DNA from: Rhizopus arrhizus
Taxonomy: Eukaryota; Mucoromycota; Mucoromycetes; Mucorales; Rhizopodaceae
Length of the DNA: 64,000 nt
Direction of reading: 5' to 3'
Assembly (NCBI GenBank): GCA_024220505.1
Contig: JAKZZE010000019.1
Location: 372,001 to 436,000, forward strand
Shown in pieces: positions 12,303-22,877 of the stretch; position 1 is the stretch's first letter; each line of letters starts with the position of its first letter. A program made the position numbers and the translations under genes. Under the pieces are notes generated by a model. That model did no database searches. It had not been told where the DNA came from and was given only the letters and a program-made list of their open reading frames with translations.

Positions 12303-12807
12303 ATGAGAGCTCAATACAAAGACGCTTTTAAAAGAGCCTCTCAAGATTTTCCGGACAAACCTGCAATAGCAACAAACAGTCTTTCAGTTCCATTCGAGTC
12401 AAAAAAAAAAAAAAAAGCGTAGCCGATAAACATTCCTGGGCCAGTCCTAAGGAAAAGGCAAACAAGTTGAAAAAAAGTTTTCCAAAGAAAGTTTATTTAG
12501 ATAACATAATCGTCAATTGTACCATTCGAAAATCACCTCGAACTCGTAGAAGAAGTTCATTCAAGAAAGCATACCTGCATTTGCTGTTGGAAGCCTACAA
12601 GAGAAGAAACCAGTTCCTTGGACATTGATATTTGAAACAACTTACAATGTTAATCAGCATCGACTCAATACTCAAGAAGAATCTAGAGACAACCAGTTCA
12701 TATGTGATCAGTTAGAGGATAAAACGAATATGACTAATCTGATCTTTGACATGGACGATAGTGATGCAAGTAGTTGTGATGGCTTGATCGAAGTTTGCAA
12801 GCCTTAG
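12303..12807 (+). pseudogene. Frameshifted small basic-to-acidic protein gene, function unknown
   Basis: A continuous coding-like product can be followed through three frames. It starts MRAQYKDAFKRASQDF, shifts at an A16 homopolymer near 12402-12417, and continues with a lysine/arginine-rich section (KKSFPKKVYLDNIIVN, then SPRTRRRSSFKK). It shifts again near 12563 into an acidic tail (LIFDMDDSDASSCDGLIE). A total of roughly 165 residues is implied. Intron removal does not obviously repair either shift. It is either a recent pseudogene or a real gene with sequence errors, the first shift lying in a homopolymer. I recognise no domain; the basic middle and acidic tail would suit a nuclear protein. 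Confidence 0.45.
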
Positions 12808-13744
12808 AAACATATTTTGATTATATTCTTTTATATAAACATCAATATATTTATTTTATGCATTGACTAATAAAGTCACTACAAATACCTTTTCAATTTT
12901 TTAAGTGTTATGTGCTGTAGCGCTCTATTCGATAACTAAGAATATTTCATTAAATTATAAAACCTCTATACTAGAAAAATATCACTTGCCAAAATTTATA
13001 TAGCAATATACATTATTTTATAAGCCCATTATGCTTTTGTACTGGTGTTTGCTGTCTCAAAAGTTTCAGTAACACAAACTGAAAAGCTGTTTACGTTTTA
13101 TTAGCAGCATCCTTTTTTAAAAGGAAAAGCATATACCACCACAGTAAATTTGATAGACAAAAATGTGTTCTTTAAATACTTGAGTCAGAATTAAGCAATC
13201 TATCTATATGAAAATTCATTTGGCGAGGTTACAGCTGTGCCAAGTTGCGGTTGTGAGGACTATCCTGGTGATAACCAGCAATCATCCTAAAGTTGCAGTC
13301 AAGCTCGTCATAGGCATTCTTAAGGATTTGAGCGATGTGTGGCAATATTCAAGTATGACCTGTAAAAAAATGAATCCTATGACTATGAGAAGAGTAGCAC
13401 AGACTACTACAGTTGAGACGAAGCAATTGATTGCATGGATCAATTTCTTTTTTATTATTGCATTATATTCTGATTTTACTGCAAAAACAGATGCAGGAAG
13501 AATGTGGTACACGAGCTCTTTCAAAGTAGACCATTCTTTAAAGAAGCAAGCGAGCTAACTGATCATTCAAGGTCAAGGACAAAAAAAGCAAAAAGGAATG
13601 AGAAAACAAGCTACAGTGGTAAAATTTGATTGGATGTGCAAAAATAAAGACACGGCGGAGATCAACAAGCAAAACTGCGACAATCAAAATCACTAGAAAA
13701 AAACCCTGTTTGGAACCTTTCAATTGTATTTTTAGCACTTTTTC
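12808..13744. other. Intergenic, weak coding-like signal on the minus strand
   Basis: Mostly AT-rich. Between 13282 and 13738 the minus strand reads two hydrophobic segments that could be membrane helices (around GFFLVILIVAVLLV and VVVCATLLIVIGFIFL), but no conserved motif and no convincing splice structure ties them together. The plus-strand frame in the same place looks like a shadow. A small membrane-protein gene here cannot be excluded. Confidence 0.3.
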
Positions 13745-14572
13745 ATGGATATTTATTCACTCACTCGAAAGAAAAGGCCTTCTCAGCTAACAATAGCGCA
13801 ACCTTCGCCATTATCTCATTCAGGTAGTGACTCGGCATTGGACAGTTCTGTACCAAAAAAGCCATTATCGAACCAAATGTCTGAAGAAATAACAGGTCCA
13901 CCTACTCGAGATCATTGGAAGGTATTGGTTATCAAAAATAACGTGAGACTGTAGCTGATCTTTTTTTTTCTCATGGATATTTTAGTCAGATTCAGAAGTA
14001 AATAACTGTGAATCTATAGGTTGCTCAATCAATTTTGGGTTATTTGACAGAAGACACCACTGTCGAAAGTGCGGTGATATTTTTTGCTCGGCGCATTGCT
14101 CTAATTACTTTAGACTTGACCAGGATGCTCAGTTTCACCTTCATGGCATTTTATCTAGGGGATGTAATTCATGTGCAGAAGAATATAAGCGATGGCAGGA
14201 AGGACTGCGGCATCCCAAGAGTGGAGGAAAGAAGAATGAAGAAAATAAAAACAATAGTAACAATAAACTTAGCTTAAGAAAAAGACATGCTGGTATCATG
14301 ACTCATCAACCTCAAGCAATGGAAGGTGTTACTGAACTTGGTCGAGATGGTAAATAAAACATGTTTTACAAAATGAAACCCTTTTAAACTATTCTATTGT
14401 TAGATATTGTATCCAAAGGTGTAAATATTAACAATAAATCAACAAAAAAAGATCAAGGTAACTTACAAATATTTCATGGTGTACTATTGTATTTTTTTTA
14501 TTTAAATATGATTGTATAGCTTTTAATCCAATTCCCTCGGTTCCAGCAGATTGGCAGTGGTCCACATTTTAA
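13745..14572 (+). CDS. FYVE zinc-finger protein
   Basis: Probable phosphatidylinositol-3-phosphate binding protein of endosomes or the vacuole. Exon 1 (13745-13921) encodes a Ser/Pro-rich leader. Exon 2 starts at 13986 and carries the FYVE finger: CESIGC, then FDRRHHCRKCGDIFC with the signature RRHHCRKCG core, then SAHCSN, then GCNSC, giving eight Cys/His zinc ligands. An Asn/Lys-rich segment follows. Two small introns (starting near 14351 and 14458) precede the last exon, which ends VPADWQWSTF. About 210 residues. A small stand-alone FYVE protein of this kind could be an adaptor; partner unknown. It converges on the PPIL3 gene with 25 bp between stop codons. Confidence 0.85.
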
Positions 14573-14597
14573 AAGCTATGCGATAGTAGAAATGAAA

Positions 14598-15378
14598 CTA
14601 TAGTTGTTTATCAGCTATAGGATTCGCATGAATTGTAACAGATTTAATACGGAATTCTTGAAGTGGCCTATGTTTCTCGTCAACAGGCACTTTTTCCATC
14701 ATATCCAATGTTGAGTCAGCTCCATCAATGACTCTATATAATAAATACAAGTTAGACAATTTTCTCAAGTATTCTTTCTTAACCATTTTCTTACTTTCCA
14801 AAGACTGTATATTTTGTATCCAAATGGGGGTGTTTTGCATATGTAATGAAAAATTGTGATCCATTTGTGTTTGGCCCTGAATTTGCCATAGAAACAATTC
14901 CACGCGAATTATGCTACACAGTGTAAATCTGTTACATCATAACTTTTTTTTTTTTTTTTTTTTTACTTTGAGGGTTGATCTAATCTCATCGTTGAATTTC
15001 TTTCCCCAAATGGAATTCCCTCCTTTACCTGTTCCCGTAGGATCCCCTGTCTAGATTTTTAAAAAAATTAATAAAAGAGAAAAGGAATGTACATCTAGAT
15101 ACTCATGCACCTGTATCATGAATCCTGGTATGTTTCTGTGAAAAGCGTTATTATCATAATATCCGCTTGCGCATAAAGCAAGAAAATTCTATATAATAAT
15201 TATTCATTAGTTGTTAAATTAGAACATGCAAAAAAAAATCTTACTTCTGCAGTTTTGGGAACAGCCTCACAAAACACTTCAATTTTAATATCTCCAAGGT
15301 CAGTATGTAAAGTGACAGACTGTTAGCTATACAAATGAGTACAAAGATGCTTTATATTTGGCTTAATGATTTTACCAT
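14598..15378 (-). CDS. PPIL3-like cyclophilin (peptidyl-prolyl isomerase)
   Basis: Cyclophilin of the PPIL3 class, a peptidyl-prolyl cis-trans isomerase associated with spliceosomes in other eukaryotes. Exon 1 is only the ATG (15376-15378). A 56-nt intron then leads to [16 protein letters not shown] at 15319. Later exons give [71 protein letters not shown], and a C-terminus ending in [10 protein letters not shown]. The catalytic region ([21 protein letters not shown]) is intact. The single short domain of about 160 residues matches PPIL3 length. Several introns, including one with a T-rich tract near 14943-14964. Confidence 0.9.
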
Positions 15379-15598
15379 CTTTAGATTATAAAAAAAAAGA
15401 AGGCGGAAGATGTCAGCTTCTGCCTAATAAAAATCTTTGAAAAGCGCGCTAATTTTTTAAGGAAATTCGTTCTTGTTCACATATTCGGAAAATCCTTTTT
15501 TATTATTATTTTTTCTTTTCCTGGTTCAACAAATAACACAATAAGGGGGTTCGTGGTATTATTTGCACTGCTTTACTCATTATACAACTCCTTTGAGC

Positions 15599-16783
15599 AT
15601 GGAAGAACAAACCAACAAAGGTAATGGGACAAAGCCGCTTAGTAAACGCGGCTTTGTTGAAAGATTTTTTAGAGTGACTCCAACCAAGAATGCTGCATTT
15701 GTATCCAAGTTATATGAGCAAGTAAACACAGTGTAAATCTGAAAGAGAAACATTAACCTTCATTATTTTCAAAAAAAATAAATAATATAGTATGGTGAAT
15801 GATGAGTCGACAGTCGATTTGATCACTTGGACTGGATCAGGAGATAAGTTTACAATATGCAACAACGTTGAATTTTCAAGCAAAGTTCTCCCTCGTTACT
15901 TTAAACACTGCAACTGGTCTAGTTTTGTTAGACAATTAAACAGTAAAGTAATTTATATAAGCAAAGAAAATGTGACAATAATACATATTTTAGTGTATGG
16001 CTTTCATAAAATTAATGAAACTTCTTCTGACTATGTACCCTACAATAATGCCCAACAAAGGTGGGACTTTAAACATCCTTGGTTTACTCGTGAAGGCTAT
16101 GATAAATTGCATCGAATACGGCGTAAACAGCCCAAGGGTAGACTTTTAACGAGCCATGGATTGGAAAATGATTTTTCTGAGTCAAGTGGTAGTTCAGCCA
16201 ACCTAGTAGCAGATGTGCCAATCCCTACTCCTTTCCAATCACAAACTCTTGATATACATGACAAGGATACGAACAACCCTACGCATAATATGCAAATCAA
16301 TACAAATTCATATGTGGATGATGTTACGCAACTAATTTGCACAACAGAAGATATAAAGTTCAAAGTAGATTCCACATCTAAAGAAGTGCGCTACTTAAGA
16401 CAAATCACTGCAACACAACAGAAGGTACAAATAATTGTAAATTGATTGTAATTTTATAGCTTGGATAACTTAAATTCAATTACATGTTAGATTTTAAACG
16501 AACTTTTGGTCTCTGTTGAGTATCTGAAATCAAAAGCATGTAAGCCTTTTCAAATTTATATATTAATTGAATTAACCAAATAAAAAAAATATACATAGTA
16601 TTTAATGATGATGATGATGATGATGATGCAAAAGCCAACCAACAAAGGAAGCCAAGAAAAATACACGAGCTGCTTAGTCTGAACAGTGAACCTCAGATAG
16701 AAATTGAAAGTGCCTTGTACGATAGTGAATCATCCGGCAACCATATTGGTCATGATTTCTGTACTAAACGTCGCAAAACTTAA
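15599..16783 (+). CDS. Heat-shock transcription factor (HSF family)
   Basis: DNA-binding transcription factor recognising nGAAn arrays. The HSF domain assembles as AAFVSKLYD, then MVNDESTVDLITWTGSGDKF, VLPRYFKHCNWSSFVRQLN, MYGFHKIN, and RWDFKHPWF. The first junction requires a GC-AG intron (15718-15790, donor GCAAGT). The second intron (15943-15993, 51 nt) has no in-frame stop. After the domain comes a helical oligomerisation segment (VDSTSKEVRYLRQITATQQK, continued by ILNELLVSVEYLKSKA after an intron). The last exon opens with seven Asp codons and ends CTKRRKT. At roughly 315 residues it is short for an HSF1/Hsf1-type activator and lacks an obvious long activation domain. An Skn7-like receiver domain is not present. 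Confidence 0.88.
16607..16627 (+). repeat. (GAT)7 microsatellite coding for Asp7
   Basis: Seven tandem GAT codons at the start of the last HSF exon. Length variation would alter an acidic tract without changing the frame. Confidence 0.9.
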
Positions 16784-17029
16784 TATAGCGAATTAAGGAA
16801 GTACTTTTTTACTGAAAGGTAGTCACTACTGAATCGGGTGTATAACCAGAGACTGGTCTACACTGACAGCTGTATTCTTCCGTATATCTTTTTGTACTTC
16901 CTTAATTCTCCAAAACCGCCACGGTGACAATGGGGAGGGAATAAGGAACATATTTCGGCTTATTTTGCTTGAAAGCAAAAGATAGGATACAATGGCTTTT
17001 TCTAATTTTATTTTACATGCGTTTCTACA

Positions 17030-17124
17030 GTCGTTCCACTGCCAGTTGGTCATTTTTTGGAAAAAGGTGGTCGGACTTTTGAGAAAAATTGATTGGTCTT
17101 TTGGAAATTAAGTTGCACACTTTT
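17030..17124 (+). repeat. Left terminal inverted repeat of the Tc1-like element
   Basis: Begins GTCGTTCCACTGCCAGTT and pairs with 18533-18627 in inverse orientation with very few mismatches. Confidence 0.85.
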
Positions 17125-17208
17125 TTGAAAATAAATTGGTCAAAAAATAAAAATAGTTTGGTCAACTTTTTGGTCGTATAAATTTGGTCAGGTACAAAAG
17201 AAAAACGT

Positions 17209-18505
17209 CTAGATAGGATTTTTATTGAGGCAGTTACCGAATTGATTAACAGAATGTTGAATAAAGTGTTGCAAATGCTCAACAGGAATAGCCTCACTTG
17301 CTTTGATTATTCTTGAGCTGAGGATCTCAATGTCACTAAACTTTGTTAGCTTCACTTTACTTTTCAAGACGGCCCAGAATTGCTCGATAGGATTAAGCTC
17401 GGGCGAGTAAAGGGAAGATAGACCTATATATATCTCCCTCTGATGATGACTGGGTCAATTATACTTGGTACATGAATTGGAGTATTGTCCATAATGATAT
17501 GGAATCCTCGCATTTCAGGAAACTCACCCATGATATTCATAGTATCGTTGATGAATTGAACATAGTGTCCAGAGGTAGTTCCCTTAGGAATGACAATCCT
17601 ATCCTCAACTGCTTTTCTTTTTATGGCGCCAACAACCTTTCTTCTTTTGATATTTCCAGACTCTCTCATGGTCAAGTTGACGACACCAAAAGCAGAAATA
17701 GCTCCAATAACAGTCTGCGAATTGGATTTAGTTGAAGGGGCCTCAACAATTGCAGTCGAGCCTTTTGCTGGCCAGCCTCTGTTACGGCGCATGTTGATGT
17801 TAAAACCTGACTCGTCAACAAATACGCAACTATTCAAGAAATTGATGTCCTTCTCGGTCCACTCTTTGACCCAAGCTGCGCGGGCTTCAAGAGTTTTTTC
17901 GCAATTTTTAGCAATAGCATGGCAACTTACTACTTTGAAGCTGAGATTGTACTCTTCTTTCATGAGCTCTGCGACTCTAGACTTCTTTATTTCTAGCCCA
18001 GCGAAGCTTTTGATCAGATCTTCAGTTGCATCCTGAATTGTTGCAGAAGCGTCCTCATCAAAAAACTTGATTAAGTGTTCTTTGTGTGCGCCGTTTAACT
18101 GACTAACTGGCCTGTTGGAGGTACATTTAGTCTTCTTCAAAGGGATGTTCTTTTCTGGATTATTATTATAAGCTTGTTTCCATTTTCGTGCTGTATTGTA
18201 ATTAACATTTGTAGCTTTAGCTGCATCTTTTGGTTTCATTAGATTTTTATTAAGGAAAAAAAAATATCTTCTTCTGTCCTCATTAGTTAAACATTTTACT
18301 GAGTAGCCCTTTCTTTTTTGGGCTAAGGGTCTTCTATAACGACATCACACTCATTCACTTCAAGTTGAAGCTTTTGATTTTTGATAGATTTACGAAGATC
18401 AGTCAAGCTCTTTAATCTGAATGATTTTTCCTCAATTATAGAAGTTGCTTCTTTTCCCTCTTCATTCATCATGCTTCCGTGACCATCTTCGTAGAAAAAC
18501 TGCAT
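17209..18505 (-). pseudogene. Tc1-like DDE transposase, frameshifted
   Basis: Transposase that would cut and paste the surrounding element. It reads from MQFFYEDGHGS at 18505. One frame break falls near 18330, where VVIEDP must join to LAQKRKGYSVKC. Next comes a helix-turn-helix-like part (DAAKATNVNYNTARKWKQAY), then the catalytic blocks VFVDESGFN (first Asp), HIIMDNTPIH (second Asp) and SPELNPIEQFWAVLK (Glu), about 33-34 residues after the second Asp as expected for DD34E. A second frame break near 17430 separates the last block from the rest. The product would end CLNKNPI. All three catalytic residues survive, so decay looks fairly recent. Confidence 0.85.
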
Positions 18506-18532
18506 GTTGAAATAAAAAAAATTTATTTTGAC

Positions 18533-18627
18533 AAAAGTGTGCAACTTAATTTCCAAAAGACCAATCAATTTTTCTCAAAAGTCCGACCACCTTTTTCCAA
18601 AAAATGTCTAACTGGCAGTGGAACGAC
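18533..18627 (-). repeat. Right terminal inverted repeat of the Tc1-like element
   Basis: Inverted partner of 17030-17124. Ends AACTGGCAGTGGAACGAC. Confidence 0.85.
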
Positions 18628-18725
18628 CAGATTGATTATTTTAAAAATACGCAAAATAAACATTTTTGTGGTATACGCACACTATTCTTTCTTTTTTTTT
18701 TTTTTTTTCTTTTGTATAAAAGAGT

Positions 18726-19732
18726 ATGCTTGATTTTTTAAAAAACGGCTTTTATAATAGCATTCAAAATGAACCTGATCCTTCTAGGCCACATGGTATA
18801 TGAATACTGTTTAATATCAGTGTGCCAATAAGTAATTACGTTTTAGTATATGTGAATGTGTATGACATGGTACTTTTTGAGCAACAATTTCAATTATGAA
18901 AGTATAGTGATTCTCATTTTAGTATAAATTTTGAAAATATGTAGATTCAACCAAACTACATTACAAGTGTTGGGTATTATGCTTTTGGCATAGGTATTTT
19001 ATAGATATGAGCATGTGTGTGGAAATAAAATATTTTTAATTTTTTTTTTTTTTTTTGTACAGGTATCTTTCATTCAGGAGTAGAAATTGGCGAAAAAGAA
19101 TATTGTTTTGGTGGCCACGATGTACCAAACATAACAGGTGTGTTTGTGGTTGAGCCAAGAGTTGGCATTCCTGAACTTTTTCTTAAGTAAAAATCCTTTG
19201 TTATACAGAAAAAGAAGATGAAAAGATATAAAACAATTTTATTAGACGAACGATTGATATGGGTCAAGCCAACCTGGTAGATAAAGAGATTGAAGAATTA
19301 CTGTTACGTTTATCGAGTGAATTCACAGGTCCGTCTTACAACTTACTGAACAGGAACTGCAATCATTTTACAGAAAGGTTTGTTTACGAGCTCACTCAAA
19401 GATATACGCCTTCTTGGATCAATCGTGCTGCCAGATTAGGCACTATGTTTCCCTGTGTTGTGCCTTGGGATTGGATCCAGCCACCAGAATGTATCGATGA
19501 TGATGAGGAAGATGAAGAACAAGAAGAGAGAGAGCCTGAAGTACCACCAACACCAATTGTCAATCGTCGTCCTTCAACTGTCTCTTTGCTTTCAAACAGA
19601 CATGCCTTACACCATTCTTATACTGAAGGTAGAAGCCACAGCCAAGAAAGATTATTGCCTCCTTTGGTAAACTTTCAAGGTATCATGTTACCTGCCTCAA
19701 ATGAAACTACGACACCTGATGTTCATCATTAA
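18726..19732 (+). CDS. PPPDE/DESI-type cysteine peptidase
   Basis: Member of the PPPDE (DeSI) family of papain-like isopeptidases acting on ubiquitin or SUMO conjugates. Spliced exons give RPHVYVNVYDM, IQPNYITSVGYYAFGIGIFH and SGVEIGEKEYCFGGHD, the catalytic His being in IFHSG. They continue with FVVEPRVGIPELF, the long last exon, and YNLLNRNCNHFTERF, which holds the catalytic Cys in NCNHF, then WINRAARLG. An acidic tail (DDDEEDEEQEERE) and a Ser/His-rich end follow. Both active-site residues are present. Four short introns; the last starts near 19190. About 250 residues, longer than DESI2 because of the tail. It converges on the AT-hook gene with 51 bp between stops. Confidence 0.85.
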
Positions 19733-19783
19733 TAAGAATAAAAAAATATATCAGTAAAAAAAAAAAAAAGGGAACTGATTATT

Positions 19784-20458
19784 TTATTGTTTCATTATAT
19801 TTTTACGACGCTTAAACACAGGTTGAGGACCCACATAGTTTTTACTTGAAAGGTACTCTGGATCAGTATCTGATTTCTTTAAACATGTCAAGCACACTTT
19901 AATGTTTGATTTGCCAACCACAGGCTCAAGTCTTTTGGGAAGCGGCCTGACAGTGAGAGCTACAAGACGGTAACTTTGCTTTTCTTTGGCAGGTTCTGAT
20001 TGATCCATTGGTTTGGATCCCTTGGGTGGTCGACCACGACGTGGGATTGTCTTTAAAAAGGATGATTCTGATTCAGATGAGGCCAGTGTGTATCTTTCCT
20101 GTCGATATGCAACATGTTTTGGATGTTCACAGTGACCAAGTTTAGAGACGCTGCTAACATTTTTCTTGTTTGTTGATTTAAGAGGACTCACAGTTGGTAA
20201 GAGAGGTAAAAATAAAGTGGGCGAGAAAGAATATGGAGGAGATAAGATAGTATGACTAACAGAATTAGCTGGAGTGGAAAAAGGGAAGGCGGCTAAATAA
20301 GCCAAAAATTCAGGATCATTGACTGCATCCATGTTATTACTAGGTGAAATTGGTAAATGATGTTCATAGTTATCAGTTTGCAAAAATGTATACAAGTTCT
20401 CTTGAGATCTTGTTGAACTCAATTGACTGTTAGATTCTGAGTCTTTTGTATGAGTCAT
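19784..20458 (-). CDS. AT-hook-containing hypothetical protein
   Basis: A single uninterrupted frame of 224 residues. The N-terminal half is Ser/Thr/Pro-rich and looks disordered. The middle has RRGRPPKGSKP, a clear AT-hook (the RGRP core binds the minor groove of AT-rich DNA). The C-terminal part, from KVCLTCLKKSDTDPEYL to KRRKNIMKQ, contains a CxxC pair and a basic end suitable for nuclear import. I do not recognise a named family. A chromatin or transcription role is inferred from the AT-hook only. Start chosen at the first Met, which has an AT-rich 5' flank. Confidence 0.65.
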   Translation of the reverse strand: MTHTKDSESNSQLSSTRSQENLYTFLQTDNYEHHLPISPSNNMDAVNDPEFLAYLAAFPFSTPANSVSHTILSPPYSFSPTLFLPLLPTVSPLKSTNKKNVSSVSKLGHCEHPKHVAYRQERYTLASSESESSFLKTIPRRGRPPKGSKPMDQSEPAKEKQSYRLVALTVRPLPKRLEPVVGKSNIKVCLTCLKKSDTDPEYLSSKNYVGPQPVFKRRKNIMKQ

Positions 20459-21118
20459 TGATAAACAGCTAATAAAAAAAGTGAATGAAGGGATAAAAAA
20501 AGAGAATTAAGTATGAACCTTTTTTATTTTACTTCTGTTTACTTGCCCGTTTGTCTTTTTTTGTTCCATTGATATATCATCATTCAATCATATATTTAAT
20601 AGGCTCAGGTGAATCACTGATAAACCAAAAATAATGACAGAGAAATTTCTAGCCTTAGACAGGAATAATTTGTTTTTAAATTGTCATCATTATTTTATGC
20701 GAAAGAAGATTCGAAAGAGACAAGCAGGGTTTGAAAAAATGAACCTTTTGCTTGCTTCATTTAATCTTTAGCTACAATTGATGTATAATTTGCAAGCAAT
20801 ATAAATAAAAGGCATGACTGACAGCCGCGAGTTGAACTTTTCTTGAGCCATGTCTTTTGCTACCATTCGATATGTGAAAAGAGTGAAAGAATGATACACT
20901 TTTGGTAGAATTATTTATTTAAAGGTTAATTCTATCTTACCTAAGTATACACAATCCCTTTGTTTTTGTATAATTCTATTAAAAATGAGCGTGTCTTTTA
21001 CGTATAAAGCAATATACTGGGCTCTGAGATTAACGGAATTTGAATGGGCTTCGGTGACAGATGAAGCCTTCCAGTTTCCGTCTTTTATTTGTACTTTTAT
21101 ATTTTGTTCCCAAGATAA
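20459..21118. other. Divergent promoter region, AT-hook gene and aminopeptidase gene
   Basis: 660 bp between two divergently transcribed starts. AT-rich with T-runs. A short open frame (20985-21248) overlaps the aminopeptidase start in another frame and is not convincing. No strong motif assigned. Confidence 0.4.
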
Positions 21119-22877
21119 ATGCTCAGTACTTTCGTACGTCGATCAAGTTTTCACAAACCAAAGCTTAATATTGCTCGATTTTTTTCAAATAAACAAGGAT
21201 TCGATAGTCTTGTTTTGGGTGCATATTCTGAACCTTCATGTCAATTAACAACACAGCATATTTCTAATACAACTAAAAAGCTCCTGGAGGACCAGTTGAA
21301 ATCTAGTAATTTCAAAAAAGCAAATGACACTCGTATATTTTACAATGTCGGAGGCGTCAATCAAGTGGCTATCGTCTCGCTTGGAAAGAAAAGACAGAAT
21401 GAACAGGACAGTGTTCGCATGGCTGTAAAGTATATCCATTTTTCATATTGATACATTTCTCTTATGTGTAATTTATGGGAGTTAGACTGCTTTAGGTATT
21501 CAAGCACTTCAAAAACAAGGGGCAAAATACACAGGGGTTGATGTATCCATTGATGTTCAAGGAGCAGCAGAAGGTGCCGTATTATCACAATTTTCGTTTG
21601 AAAAGCTTAAAAAGAACAAGAAAGAAGAAAAGGAGGAATGCGTGGTTGAGCCTTATTTGCCTGAGCAGGATGATGAAGCTTCTAAACGTTGGGAAGTAGG
21701 CCAAATCTATGGTGCTTCACAAAACATTGCGAGGATGCTCATGACATCTCCTTCTAATTTGATGACACCAAAGTTATTTGCTGAGGAGGTAGCCTATTTG
21801 TTAGCTGGTCTGGAAAACATTGATATTAAAGTATATGATGAAGACTGGGTTACGCGTCAAAAAATGAATGCTTTCTTATCAGTTGCACAAGGAAGGTAAA
21901 AAAAAATGAAAAGGATCTTTCTGGGGATACAATCAGTGATGCTTTTTGTTTTTATTATCAGTACGGAACCTTTGAGATTCTTGGAAATTCACTATAAAGG
22001 AGCCAAGGATAAGGACGAGAAGCCATATGGATTAGTTGGTAAAGGCATCACGTTCGATTCAGGAGGAATTTCTTTAAAGCCCTCTGCCAATATGGCGCTT
22101 ATGAAGGGTGATATGGGTGGTGCTGCTACAGTTGCTGGTGCTCTGTATGGTATCTCTAAAATGAAATTACCTGTAAATATAGTTACTGTAATCCCATTAT
22201 GTGAGAACATGCCTTCTGGTAATGCTATCAAGCCTGGAGATGTAATTAAAGCTATGAATGGTAGTTCTATTGAAATATTGAATACAGATGCAGAAGGAAG
22301 ATTGATCTTGGTAAAAGAAGAAGAAAAAAAGAGAGAAGGGGGGGTTCAATTTTTAATTTATAACTTGTCCTTATCCCTTATTCAAATTAGGCTGATGCCC
22401 TTCATTATGTTTCATCAAAATATCAGCCCAAATCTATCATCGATCTTGCTACTTTGACTGGAGCAATGGATGTAGCTTTAGGTCAAGTATTTGCTGGTGT
22501 ATTTACCAACCGTGATGAACTATGGGAACAATTAAAGAAAGCTGGTGCTGCTGTTTCTGACCCATTCTGGCGAATGCCGCTTCATAAAGATTACATGCGC
22601 GGCATGAAAGAATCTTTAGTGGCGGACCTGAGTAACATTGGCGGCCGATCTGGTGGATCATGCTCCGCTGCTGGTTTTTTGCAAGAGTTTGTAGATGAAA
22701 AGATTCCCTGGGCTCACATAGATATTGCTGGAGTGATGGAATGCTCTGCTACAGAAGGATATCACATTAAAGGGATGAGTGGTAAGATAGACACATGTTC
22801 CATAAAAAGTATATCAATTAATCCATTAAAAAGGACGTCCAACGCGAGCATTGATAGAATTAATGAAAAATCAATAG
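21119..22877 (+). CDS. Leucyl aminopeptidase, M17 family
   Basis: Two-metal exopeptidase releasing N-terminal residues. The first ~25 residues ([11 protein letters not shown]... IARFFS) are basic and Ser-rich and could be a mitochondrial presequence. Exon 1 ends at 21424; exon 2 (from 21486) reads [20 protein letters not shown]. Introns also start near 21896 (joining AQG to [14 protein letters not shown]), near 22312 (joining GRLIL to ADALHYVSS) and near 22782. The catalytic core is complete: [36 protein letters not shown] and the signature NTDAEGRL. With the last intron removed the protein ends [16 protein letters not shown], a usual M17 terminus. About 510 residues. Confidence 0.92.

Larger units (their letters stand above)
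17028..18630. mobile_element. Tc1/mariner-like DNA transposon, decayed copy
   Basis: A 1.6-kb element with long terminal inverted repeats and one minus-strand transposase. The matching ends (17030-17124 and 18533-18627) are nearly identical over 95 bp. A TA dinucleotide (17026-17027) precedes the left end; the right flank is less clear, and the outermost bases differ (CAGTCG against CTGGTCG on the other strand). Single ORF, DDE transposase and TA flank fit Tc1/mariner. The transposase is frameshifted, so this copy is not autonomous. It sits between the HSF gene and a DESI-type peptidase gene without interrupting either. Confidence 0.85.

Noticed and set aside
12900..13200. Possible CRISPR-like or tandem-repeat array in AT-rich DNA
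   Set aside because: No regularly spaced repeats on inspection; eukaryotic context makes CRISPR implausible anywhere in the window.
13208..13558. 116-codon plus-strand frame
   Set aside because: No family features and overlapped by equally open minus-strand frames; cannot be preferred.
16826..17053. Minus-strand frame at the left edge of the Tc1-like element
   Set aside because: It crosses the element boundary into flanking DNA and has no motif; not a gene of the element.
21425..21485. Possible AT-AG minor intron in the aminopeptidase gene (ATATCC near the donor)
   Set aside because: A canonical GT-AG choice (GCT|GTAAAG to GTTAG|ACTGC) keeps the frame and gives [11 protein letters not shown], so the special case is unnecessary.
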